From Margaritifera margaritifera (taxonomy: Eukaryota; Mollusca; Bivalvia; Unionida; Margaritiferidae), in NCBI GenBank assembly GCA_029931535.1, contig JAQPZY010001569.1:589001-653000 (forward strand): a stretch of 64,000 bases of DNA, given 5' to 3'. Positions 47,314-57,490 of the stretch are shown in pieces. Position 1 is the first letter of the stretch; each line of letters opens with the position of its first letter. The notes beneath the pieces are model-generated. The model worked only from the letters and a program-made list of their open reading frames with translations, made no database searches and was not told where the DNA came from. Both the position numbers and the translations under genes were made by a program.

Positions 47314-49918
47314 AAAATTTGACCCTTGATCCGACTGGACAGATTTGGGAAGGCCAACAAGTGTAAAAAAACTTCACCAAAGCTTTCACAATAGTTTTAG
47401 TTTTTATATTTCTCAGAGGAATTGCCTCTGGAAATCTTGTAGATGCACACATGATGGTCAACAAGTATTGGTTGCCTGACTTGGTTTTAGGTAAAGGACC
47501 AACACAGTCTACTATTACTCTACTAAATGGTTCATCAAATGCAGGAATAGGTTGCAGATGAGCCTTAGGTATCTTCTGATTGGGTTTTCCTACCATTTGA
47601 CAAGTGTGACAAGATCTGCAGTATTTAGAAACATCACTTTTGAGTTTCGGCCAATAAAAATGATTCAAGATCTTGTGATAAGTCTTACGGACTCCTAAAT
47701 GACCAGCCAAAGGAGTTTCATGGGCTAAATTAAGAATTTCCTGTCGATATGACTTAGGAACAACAATTTGATAGCTCACTGACCACTCGTCACCAGCGGG
47801 TACATCAGGTGGTCTCCATTTCCTCATAAGGACCCCATTTTTCACAAAGTAACACACTGGAACTTGTGTGGCTTCAGTTTCACTAATAGCCCTCTGAAAC
47901 AAACAAGACATCTCGGGATCTTGCTCCTGTTCAACGACAAGGGATTGTCGTTTGTCATCCCGATTAGAACAAAGAGAATGAGTTGACAAAAGAGGATCAC
48001 TGTGATCAATACCATTTGATTGATCAATACCTGAGGAAAAAGGGACCTCATCAAAAGACTGACCAATACATGTGTCAGCTAAAGGAATAATATCCTGATC
48101 AACATCACTCTCAAGAGCTCTTTTTGCCATAGCTCTAGTAACTGCACAAGCAGGGTACAAATCAGGGATTTCAGTTTCGACAGGATCAACTTTCTGATCC
48201 AAACAAGGCTTGTCAGTTACAAGTGGATTAACCACAACCTTATCTCCAGCTAGGTCATTGCCTAGTAATAAATGAACACCCTCTATGGGTAAAGAAGTCA
48301 CTGCCCCAACAGTCACAGGTCCAGAAACTAAGTCTGATGGCAAATTTACACAATGGAGAGGAACATTTACAAAGCCGCACTCTACTCCCTGAACAAGAAC
48401 ACTTTCACTTGAAGAAGACTCCTCAGACAAAGGCAAAGTACCTGACAATAAAAGACTCTGAGAAGCTCCAGTGTCCCTTAATATTTTAATTGGGATAGGT
48501 TTGGCAGAATCACCAATAAGTGATATAGAACCTTCTGACATGAATGGTTCATAAGCCTCCAAAATAGAATCAGACTGGGGTTTGTTTGACCCAACAAATG
48601 TATTGCTTTCAATACAAGACCGTGACCTTGACCTCGTAGAAATAAGAGCATTTGGAAAAGCTCTGTCTTTACTCTGTTGCTTATTTTTCAACTTGAAGCA
48701 ATCAGAAATAACGTGCCCTTTCTTTTTACAATAAGTGCACGTAGGAAGAGATAAGGATTTCTGATCAGTCTTATCAGATGTTTGATTCCTAACAGTTGTG
48801 CTGTTGTGAAATTTGGAAGTACTCGAATGAGATTGAAATGGTTTTTTACCAGAAAACTGCTGAGAGGACGATTTATTACCAAATGAAATTTTGTGAGTCA
48901 AGGAATAATCATCAGCCATACCAGCAGCATTTTCCAAAGTTTCCACATTCTGCTCGTCAAGATAGGTTTTAACATCACTATGGATGCACCTCTTGAACTC
49001 TTTAATTAATACGAGCTGTCTGAGCTTATCATAAGCTTGATCAACTTTCTTGGCTGAGCACCACCTATCAAATAGTTGTTCTTTATCCCTTGCAAATTCG
49101 ACATGAGTTTGTCCAGTTTCTTTTCTACAATTCCTAAACCTTTGTCGATATGCCTCTGGTACCAACTCATAAGCTTTCAAGATGTACTCCTTAACCACAT
49201 CATAATCAGTGCTTTGTTGTACTGACAGTGAAGTGTAGACTTCACGAGCTTTGCCAATAAGTACACTTTGTAATAACAAAGTCCAATCCTCTCTGGGCCA
49301 TTTCAAGTTTTCAGCTATTTTCTCGAAATGAAGAAAGTATTTATCTACTTCTTTTTCCTGAAAAGGGTGTACTAACCTAATATATCTAGTAACATCAAAA
49401 CCTGGACTTGTTTTTAAAGGAGTGGAGTGTGCTCTGTTTGCCAGTTCTAATTCTCTTAATTTAAATTGCATTTCCCTTTCTTCTCTTTGCATCTGCCTCT
49501 CCTCTTTCTCTCTCTCCCTCTCGATCTGCATTTGCCTCTCTTCTTTCTGCATTTGTATCTGCCTCTCTTCTTTCTCTCTCTCCATCTGTATCTGCCTCTC
49601 TTCTTTTTCTCTCTCTCTCTCTCTCTGAATCTGAAGCTTTGCTAACTCTAAATCCATCTGGTTCTTTAACTCTAATTCCCTTAATTTCCTGTCAGAACCA
49701 GATACAGGCTTTCTCTTAGAACTTAAAGCACTACTATCAAAATTTCCCTTTCCTACTAAATACTGAATTAAAATAATCTTTATCTCCTGTTTTGTCAATG
49801 ATACTTTTGCCTCAGATAGACTGTATTTTCTGGCAAGCTCGAGCAACTCATCCTTTCTCATGCACTCTAACCCCTCCTGGGTAGGTTTTGAAATGAAATT
49901 CTGAACATTAGATGCCAT
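47282..49918 (-). CDS. Gag-protease-integrase polyprotein segment (segment 1)
   Basis: 878 residues from the ATG at 49,918, chosen because it is the first ATG of the frame downstream of the PBS. 10-55: helical LLELARKYSL-type segment. 76-160: highly charged coiled coil of E/R/Q repeats. 170-345: capsid, whose part at about 254-345 (AYRQRFRNCRKE to ENAAGMADDY) resembles the SCAN domain. 394-407: CX2CX4HX4C zinc knuckle. 482-486: protease active site DTGAS, with LLGNDLAG at 551-558. 733-773: HHCC zinc-binding module of integrase (H733, H740, C770, C773). D804: first integrase catalytic Asp. Gag and protease share one frame without a stop or shift. The last ~27 residues after the T7 run (47,365-47,371) are out of register. 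Intracellular capsid and processing functions are inferred from the family. Confidence 0.95.
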   Translation of the reverse strand: MASNVQNFISKPTQEGLECMRKDELLELARKYSLSEAKVSLTKQEIKIILIQYLVGKGNFDSSALSSKRKPVSGSDRKLRELELKNQMDLELAKLQIQREREREKEERQIQMEREKEERQIQMQKEERQMQIEREREKEERQMQREEREMQFKLRELELANRAHSTPLKTSPGFDVTRYIRLVHPFQEKEVDKYFLHFEKIAENLKWPREDWTLLLQSVLIGKAREVYTSLSVQQSTDYDVVKEYILKAYELVPEAYRQRFRNCRKETGQTHVEFARDKEQLFDRWCSAKKVDQAYDKLRQLVLIKEFKRCIHSDVKTYLDEQNVETLENAAGMADDYSLTHKISFGNKSSSQQFSGKKPFQSHSSTSKFHNSTTVRNQTSDKTDQKSLSLPTCTYCKKKGHVISDCFKLKNKQQSKDRAFPNALISTRSRSRSCIESNTFVGSNKPQSDSILEAYEPFMSEGSISLIGDSAKPIPIKILRDTGASQSLLLSGTLPLSEESSSSESVLVQGVECGFVNVPLHCVNLPSDLVSGPVTVGAVTSLPIEGVHLLLGNDLAGDKVVVNPLVTDKPCLDQKVDPVETEIPDLYPACAVTRAMAKRALESDVDQDIIPLADTCIGQSFDEVPFSSGIDQSNGIDHSDPLLSTHSLCSNRDDKRQSLVVEQEQDPEMSCLFQRAISETEATQVPVCYFVKNGVLMRKWRPPDVPAGDEWSVSYQIVVPKSYRQEILNLAHETPLAGHLGVRKTYHKILNHFYWPKLKSDVSKYCRSCHTCQMVGKPNQKIPKAHLQPIPAFDEPFSRVIVDCVGPLPKTKSGNQYLLTIMCASTRFPEAIPLRNIKTKTIVKALVKFFYTCWPSQICPVGSRVKFYVWNFPTSYA

Positions 49919-50065
49919 TGTAAATGCTTGTTGGTTTCACACAAAAAATGTCTCTATATAAAATCTTTGCCAAAGACAAAAAAAAATTCCGAGACAAAAT
50001 CAATATGAATTTCAAAGATAACTTTAATATCTCTAATATGCTTTAAAGAAATTCAATCCCGGAAC

Positions 50066-50077
50066 GACGAGCCCCCA
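50066..50077 (-). promoter_or_regulatory. Primer-binding site (tRNA-Pro-like)
   Basis: Sense-strand TGGGGGCTCGTC starts 5 bp inside the 5' LTR. It has the same first twelve bases as the tRNA-Pro primer site used by many gammaretroviruses and some gypsy elements. Complementarity is interrupted by GTT before CCGGGAT. Confidence 0.8.
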
Positions 50078-50082
50078 ATTTC

Positions 50083-50832
50083 TGTTACGACTCTATGGTC
50101 TAAGAAAAATGTAACAGAAAGAAAGTGAAACCAACAAATCAAGTAAAAATCAACAAGCAATTTATTACTAGATAATTAAAATGAAAAATCAAAAAGTCAC
50201 TTACAATAATGTGTTTTGAAATCCTAATAATCCAATAAGAATGATTGTTCTAATCACAAGTCCTAAATATAGAATGTTCCGAATTCACGGCTGTGTCCTT
50301 GAATGTTATGATGTGCTGATGGTCTCCAAAGTCCTGATGTACTAGAAATCTTGATGTGCTGATGTCAAAATAAAGTATTCCAAAATCTCTGATTAAGTTC
50401 ACATAAATTCCAAAATCATTAATTAAAAATCCAAAATCCAAAAGTTTATGAGCACTGTTATAATCCAATGAATATTTAAAATAATTCCTCTCTTAGAATT
50501 TGGAATGAATTTTCACAACTGTAATAGCTCTTTACAAGACTGATGGTAATGTCAAAACTGAATAAATGTCCACCAAACATGGTATATATAAAGATTGGTC
50601 ACATGACAGAATGTTCTAGAATATGAGTCATCTTAATGGAATTTTTACTTGTAAACAAAAATCAACCTTGACCTTCAAATTGAGAAAACATATTGATCAA
50701 AACAACCTAATTCACGGACACTAGTTAAACATGTTTTTCCTGATACATTAAGATTTAAGCAAATATTAAAGTGAAGAAACATTTATAATTTCCTAAAATA
50801 TTTATAATATAATATAAACATCATACATAACA
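50083..50832 (-). repeat. 5' LTR (750 bp)
   Basis: Pair of the LTR at 44,272. It contains a sense-strand TATATATA (complement of about 50,583-50,591), the likely core promoter, upstream of gag. Confidence 0.96.
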
Positions 50833-50837
50833 CATAC
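50833..50837. repeat. Target-site duplication CATAC (right)
   Basis: Matches 44,267-44,271. Confidence 0.9.
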
Positions 50838-50849
50838 ATATCCATAAAT

Positions 50850-50920
50850 TAGGGTTACCATACGTCCTGTTTTTCTCAGACATGTCCTCCTTTTCGGTCT
50901 CTAAATCTTCTCTTTTGTCT

Positions 50921-50996
<76 letters not shown>

Positions 50997-51032
50997 TGTC
51001 CTCCTTTTGAAAGTTCAAATATGGTAACCCTA
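50850..51032. mobile_element. 183-bp MITE with 13-bp inverted ends
   Basis: TAGGGTTACCATA at the left is exactly inverted at the right. Direct repeats CATAAAT (50,843-50,849 and 51,033-51,039) flank it. The two subterminal regions both contain GTCCTCCTTTT. A (TA)n run (50,923-50,993) fills the middle. hAT-like is plausible, but the visible duplication is 7 bp, not 8. It lies 12 bp from the 5' LTR edge. Confidence 0.75.
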
Positions 51033-51216
51033 CATAAATAGATGTATGAAGAATACATTTTATGTCAAAGAACTCACACCATGACATATAAAAACGAGAT
51101 GCCTGACGGCAGCTTAGTACGTGATCGATATCTTTGTTTTAAAGAACGCATTTATTAGGTGTTTTTACAATGTACGGGTCTCATTTAAAAATGGTCTAAT
51201 GTATTAGCTGAGTGTA

Positions 51217-51330
<114 letters not shown>

Positions 51331-52490
51331 TTCAGGCTATTTATTTTTAAAACTAAATTCTTACAATCAACCATCATAAATATCGTAACTATCTAACCAT
51401 ACCTACACTAAAAATGAAAATACTATGCAATTTCACACAAAATTATGGGAACGATTGGGGAGAAAGCGAGAGAGAAAGTCAGAAAATGAAGGATTGAGTG
51501 ATTCATACATATATAATCCCATACACTAATTAATTCCCTATATATCTAAGTAACCTACGTCATACACGCCTTCCTATGAATACGGGTAACATGATTAGCT
51601 TAATTGAATCTTTCTAAATACTTATTACATTTCACTGGTAGCTGTACGTCGGTTGTTTAAAACTACTACAGGATAATGCAATAATGTCATCATATTTAAA
51701 TCCCTGAGGTTTGGATGAGTCTATGGTCTAGAAGAGATCAAATGATCGCACATCAATTTTTGGGTTTTCATATTTGAATTGCAAATCTCTTAAGTAAATG
51801 AATATTGCTGTTCTTCCACGTTGCCATTTCCACTGTATGGTTAATTGGTAATCATTTTGTGTGTGTGGTGTGTGTGTGTGTGTGTGGGTGGGGGGGGGAT
51901 TGCGGTTGTGGGATTTTCTTGACATCTATAAAGACATATGAATTATTTCTTTACATAAGATCTTCCATTTGAAATAAATTAAATGTGACTTTGCTATGAT
52001 AAGGTTGCTTCGTGGGGCTTTTTCAGGTTAAGTACCTTTAATGGAGTGGTGTTTGTATGGAACTTCAAATATTTCGTTCAGTATTTTTGTGAGAAAAGCG
52101 ATACTTTTATGTGGAAAAAAATTATAATAAGCAAATTGAATCAAAGCATGCAGGTACAGAAGCCGAAGCTAATTTTAGAAGTCGGACAGTATTTAAAATA
52201 TAAATCTTACAACATCACATAAGTGTATATAAGTGTATATACAAGTTGAACGCAACTTTCCAGAATATGCAGCACATATATAAACAAAATAATTGTAATA
52301 AATTAAACATAATTTTTTCTGACTGGATCTTGATGACTGCCAATGTTCTCTACCAATATCTCCTAGCGATAAAAATCCAATTCACTGTCAAACATCACGA
52401 ACAAACGCTGTGTAAACATGTTTTGTCTGATAGCGGATATTTGTGTGATAACCACTCTAGGAGAAAACAATATCGTGATTGAGATATTGG
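51331..52490. other. Unassigned DNA
   Basis: Interrupted (GT)n and a G-run at about 51,859-51,899. No gene recognised. Confidence 0.5.
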
Positions 52491-52493
52491 TGT

Positions 52494-55400
52494 AAGTTTA
52501 CAAATTTTACAAGGCATATTGACAAACTTGCGTGATTTCATTAATCATATTTTGTTTTTGTTGCTTTGTAGATATTGTCATCTTTGGTTGCAAATGAGAA
52601 ACATTCACTCGTGGACAGCACTATTTGTACACATCATTGGATTTACAAAACAGACTCCTTCATTCAAAAATAGGGTATAATTATCCATACACGATCAAGT
52701 TACTATTCATCGTTATCGTACAATATAATTAGACATTTTGTCGTCTATAATATTAAACTCACGACAAATTAATTTTGTCAACAGTGCAGAATAATATGTT
52801 CTAAACCTTATATTAAGTTTCATTTTGAAGACTCTGTGTTTGATATCAATGTTAATTTTCACTCTTCTGGTTTGTAAACATGGGCAAGAATAGCGATATT
52901 GACTGACGGAGCTTATATCCATTTTAACGGCAACGATGCATGTACCTCCCCAACGGTGTTTCTTATCCTTGATGTGCATGCATACAAAATTCATCTCTTC
53001 ACACCGTAAATTCCAAAAAATTACTCTTTGCTTCTCTCAAATTTATAACAAAAAATCTCAGATTAAGGCACATGATGCATACAGACAGAAAAACGTATGA
53101 CTTAGAAATTACAAAGTGCTTCTTTGTCATTTAGTCGGAAAAGTCTGAAGACAGCATATATTACCTGTCCAGAATCTCAACCAATTTTCTTGACTAAACA
53201 TATTCTATTTTACATTTTATTTTTGTTTTATTTATATGCAGCATCTAAATCTAATTTCGATATTTCTAATGCAAAAAAAAAACAAAAAATTCTTTAACCA
53301 TACTTCTGGTAGCCTAGGCCCACCTTTCATATGAAAGATATATTGAAGTTACATGCTTACATCACCAACCATGAAACAACCAGTAGAACAATAGTATTTA
53401 AGGATATCAGCGGATAAAAAGATCAATAGCTACCTAACGTTTGATCGTGTAAATGTTTCCTTCCTGGAAAAGAATCAAGCTCTCTAAAAGCTTTCATTCA
53501 TTATCACTTGAAAGTATCTAATGACAACATAATGTAGTTGTATCGAATATCTGGGGAACTGGTAATCTGATTTAATGGTTTTAAATCCCGAAGACGAGGC
53601 AGGAAAATTAGATTATTATGGTGTATCACTTATAAAAAACCATAATTGTCACAGTATTCTGTGATTCAGTAATGTAAATAATGAAAACGTAAGCTCTTTA
53701 TATAACTTGAAGACCCATCAATGATATATACCGGGGTTAATAATTGTTGTTCAGCCTATCAAATAATGTTTACCCTTGCGTTTGCCTGAGAATCTTTGCA
53801 CCAAAGATCCATTAAGAGAGATGAAAGGGACATTAGTCGGCTTTTAAGAATGCAGAAGAATTTGACGTAAGGTGAAACAAAGATACAACTTTTAGCTAAA
53901 TGATACTGTCTGGTCACATACATGTTGAAAGAACAGTCCATTTATGTAGACAGGAAAATAATTTACGAGCACTTTTTAAAATTTTCGACTGATCTAGCCA
54001 TGAAATAGCTACGAAAACTCGCTCGTTCTTTTTAAGCTTACAATACGATAATGGTTCCTTTTTGTACCCTAGAAAAGACTGACCAACTCAACAATTGCCT
54101 CAGCTGATGAAGTCTAGAAAATTAGATAATCATAGACTCACGTTGTTAACCGTCATCTAATCAAAGGCACCGATCACGCGCCACTTTGGGAAGTAGTCAA
54201 AGGAAAATAATTCTAATATAACGCATTATTCATCAAGGTAAACGTAAATGGTTACTGCAGCGTCCGTACACGATATGTGGGTTGTTTGGTTGGGGCTAAG
54301 TCAAAGAAATTGTCCATCTGAAAGGTATGTCTTTTTTTTTTTAAAGCACGATCATTTTAGGGATAGGAAGATTATTTCTCAGGACTTGAGGATGTCCATG
54401 GTTACTTTACTGTCGCAAATTGAGTTTTTCAAGATACTTGCGACAGTAAAACCAACATTAACATTCTCAAATCGTCAAACACAAGGCTGCTATCCACATT
54501 ATGACACACTAAAAATATCTGCTTAAAAATAGCAAAATGTGCAATTTTCTGTTGCACATCACAGGGACAGTAAAAATCCCATCATGAGTTGACCGGTCCG
54601 TTTTTGTGTATTAAGACGGTAAACACAATATCAAATTATGCACGTTGTAAAATTTGTAATGATATGATGAGGGTTTCAAGCTTGTGACTTCAGTAGTATG
54701 CTAAATAATGGAAATGTCAGAGCCATCCAGCCCTTTTCTAAGAACCTCATACCAGGCCTCAGACTAGTGGCGGCTCGAGGGTGTGTGTGTGTTTGTGTGT
54801 TGGGGGAGCAAGTGCCCCCAGGCGCCGGGCGAGGGGCGCAGTCGTGTGTTTTTTTTTTTTTTTTTTTGTTAATCATCCCCCCCCCCCCATCTAAGCTCCC
54901 TGTTTCAGTAGAGGGGGGGGGGAGGTTGGCTGGCAATTTGCATACAAACTGTTCTCTGTGGCGAAGTAGGGGCGCCACTAAATAAAATTGCCCCCGGGCG
55001 CATCAAACCTCGCGCCTCAACTGTCTCATACTACAATTTGTTTATTTCTATCTTATATATGCTCATTCATTATTGTACATTTGTTACTATAACTGATAGA
55101 AGAAGCTTGTATCTCTCTGCACAGGCTAACTCACTTTAGTGCATACAATCCTGAAAATCGCATCATGGGATGACCGACCCGTTTTTGTGTATTAATACGG
55201 TAAACAGATGGACCGAAGGAAGTAACCAAAAAAGCTTCTGAATGCCATGCAATTATGTGACACTTTACATATCATCGTGTTCATTGCAGAGCAGGGAATT
55301 TTGACAATCTAAACGTTTAAGTCTACCCTTTTATTATCAATATAGCTTGTAGCATTTCAGAATTAGTCAGCTCTGAAACACGCCATTCAGACTTGGTACT

Positions 55401-55560
55401 ATTTTTTCGGGAATATCTTTCTGGTTTTGGTCAGACTCAAAGGGAGTTGGTTTTGGTCTCAGGCTAACTACGCCTAAACATGGCGGAACCATGTGTCCGC
55501 ATCTTGCTTCTGTTGAACCACGTATAAACCTCCGTTGCATTTTGGTCGGACCACAGGCGT
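52494..55560 (+). repeat. Segmental duplication P, copy 1
   Basis: Aligns in direct orientation with 57,960-60,640. Anchors are GGTTGCAAATGAGAAAC (52,588/58,107), CCTGGAAAAGAATCAAGCTC (53,463/58,916), ATAGACTCACGTTGT-type (54,131/59,599), AATCCTGAAAATCGCATCA (55,147/60,311) and CATGCAATTA.GTGACACTTTACATAT (55,239/60,412). Divergence is substantial and open frames are not conserved, so the unit looks noncoding. Copy 1 carries an insertion at 54,764-55,018 that copy 2 lacks. Confidence 0.85.
54764..55018 (-). mobile_element. GC-rich dispersed element, copy 2 (inserted in P copy 1)
   Basis: Begins AGTGGCGGCTCGAGG and ends CCTCGCGCCTCAACT, imperfect inverted ends. It contains T-, C- and G-runs and the reverse complement of the CAGAGAACAGTTT block seen at 22.9 kb. 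P copy 2 reads straight through at the homologous place (GGCCTCAGACCACAATT near 60,200), a natural empty site. Confidence 0.65.
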
Positions 55561-56355
55561 CAGACTTCCACAAGAAATTTCACGAAAACGGCTGACCTGA
55601 GGTCCGTTTTGAAACTTTTCACTAGAATTAAGTTTCGCCCTAAATCACCTCCCAGATATTTGGAGCTGAATTCTAAACATGGATCGGCTTCACTTAATGA
55701 TAACCAACGTTAAAAAAACACCTAAAGAACATTTTAAAGGTGAACCTATTTTCTGGTCATCTCCGACCCCCCTCATCCAGATCAAAGTGAAACTTGTTCT
55801 TGATCAGACTACCACCATAACACAGCCCTGAACGACAAGGTGTACGACTGAAACTAAAGCCGTCGAATCACATTAGCTTTCAGAATATTGAATATATTAT
55901 TGAATTTCTTCTCATCTCTAGCTCTTAAAATGAAACACTGTCTTGAATATCTGGGCATTCATATTCAAGCATAGAATGATTATATTCAGAGAAGTACAAC
56001 TTTTGTTGCGTAGAATCTCGTGTCATGATGATCATCGTATTATCGTGTGTACAGTCATTAGAAAAGACTAAAAAATATAAGTCAAACCCCTGTGTATCTT
56101 GCATGAATTGGTTCTGTCAGCTTTAGATTTTTAATTTAATTCAGATAAAACTTCACTTTTATCTGGATAATGTTCTGATGTACACATTCTTTTTAAACTT
56201 AGTCACTCCCAGAAACCAATTTTAAACTAATATGACAAGAGTGTGTTTTTGTTTCTTTTTAAATGTTAAACGAGTGTTATACTTGTACCAATAAAATCCA
56301 CCCATATCGTCCATTTCATCTTGTTTTTTTAATATTTTTTTAATTTTCATTCGAA
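55561..56355. other. Unassigned DNA
   Basis: Between P copy 1 and the mariner relic. Nothing recognised. Confidence 0.5.
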
Positions 56356-56358
56356 GCT

Positions 56359-57060
56359 CAGAAAAAGGTGTGTGCAAGATGGGTCCCGCATTTGTTGACG
56401 CCTGATCAAAAACAGACTCAGGTTGAAATTGCCAAACATATCCTCGCCAAATACGAAAAGCGTGACCAGAGGCGTTTGAATCAGATTATCACAGACGATG
56501 AAACGTCGATTTACTTTTTGTAACCCTACTCAAGGAAAAATAACCAAGTCTGGATCGGAGAAAACGAGCTGAGACCACAAAATCGCTCGACGTAGTCGGA
56601 CTGTCAAGAGAGTTTTTTCGATGGAAAAATAAAAAGTCCAGGTACCTCTGCCTGACTCTGCTAGTACCACTGGACATTGTTATGCCTCCAAAGTTATGCC
56701 AAACGTTGTGGAACACTACTGAATCACCCATTCTTTCACCGATACTCGAGGTATCCATCTACTCCATAACGATACACCGGAGCATAAATCCGCTGTCGCG
56801 ACAGACTTCCTTAAGGAGCACAGCATCCAAACTTTGCCCCATTCTCCATACAGCCCTGACTTAACTCGAAGTGAATTTTGGCTGAATCCCGTTATCAAGA
56901 ATTGGCTGAGAGGCAGACGATTTAAAAACCGTCATGCAGTTAGAAGTGCATTTTTCCTGTGCATGAATAACATATCAAAAGTGAATACCCAATGGCATTT
57001 AATAATTGGATAATCAGACTTAGAAAGTGTGTAGAGGGGCATGGGGAGTACTTTGAAGCG
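56359..57060 (+). pseudogene. mariner-family transposase pseudogene
   Basis: Translation across two or more frames gives mariner blocks in order: VCARWVPHLLTPDQKQ, RLNQIITDDETSIYF (first catalytic Asp region), a LLHNDTPEHKSAVATDFL block where LLHDNAPAH is expected, TLPHSPYSPDLTRSEFW where the third catalytic residue is normally Asp, then RGRRFKNRHAV and a GGEYFE-like end. Stop codons and frameshifts are numerous, and the second and third catalytic positions are altered. No terminal inverted repeats found. It sits between P copy 1 and Q copy 1. Confidence 0.85.
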
Positions 57061-57490
57061 ATGCACTTATATTCAAAACTTTTTAAATATCCTCGTATGT
57101 GCATAATCCACCGAGATTGTACACAAGATCCATTTGCCAGCATTTTTTGTATGAATAGATTTGAAATAGAAACATACATGCTGTCTGGGTTTTCCACGAA
57201 AGTAGTCTTTGATGTTGAACTGTCATTATTTTACATAAATCTTTTTCTTTCATTAAGATTAGACAGATGTAAAATGGTTATATTATGAAGGTACGTATAT
57301 TATGAAGGTGCGTATACCTAACATTTCTTTAAAGAGGTTTCAGCTTGGATTGCTATTTGCCCTTGTCACAAGTGAATACGGTTTAACCTTGTGTGGGATG
57401 TTTTTAGAATATTGTATTTGGTCATCTCATTACCATATTAAATTATCAGACAGATCGTTTACACTCACATCAAATTTCGCAGTTTGATGG
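57061..57490 (+). repeat. Segmental duplication Q, copy 1
   Basis: Aligns with 62,270-62,645. Anchors are CTGGGTTTTCCACGA, TTCATTAAGATTA, TATTATGA.GG..CG, GGTCATCTCATTAC and CAGATCGTTTACACTC. Ends in a single monomer related to the 39-bp array at 39.3 kb. Confidence 0.82.

Larger units (their letters stand above)
44272..50832 (-). mobile_element. Gmr1-like Ty3/gypsy LTR retrotransposon, full length (6,561 bp)
   Basis: Two LTRs, a 5-bp target duplication, a primer-binding site and a polypurine tract delimit a complete element on the minus strand. The 5,060-bp internal region encodes Gag, zinc knuckle, protease, integrase, RT and RNase H in that order, with no env-like frame. Integrase upstream of RT is the diagnostic order of the Gmr1 group, otherwise known from Ty1/copia. 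From the gag ATG (49,918) to the stop after RNase H (45,161) is 4,758 bp. Three one-base homopolymer expansions interrupt it, and without them the length is a multiple of three (about 1,584 residues). LTR divergence (3 substitutions, 1 indel) indicates a recent insertion. Confidence 0.93.

Noticed and set aside
47340..47400. Programmed ribosomal frameshift in integrase at the T7 run
   Set aside because: The required shift is +1 in the middle of the integrase core, between two catalytic residues, not at a gag-pol border, and two similar breaks occur later. Sequence error or mutation is simpler.
49422..49628. Serine/cysteine-rich plus-strand frame
   Set aside because: Antisense shadow of the E/R/Q coiled-coil repeat of Gag.
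50583..50597. CCAAT box plus TATA box in the LTR
   Set aside because: The CCAAT motif is only about 3 bp from the TATA box, far closer than a functional CCAAT box. Only the TATA-like motif was kept.
52713..54526. Short open frames within segmental duplication P
   Set aside because: The frames are not preserved in the second copy of the duplication, so they are probably chance.
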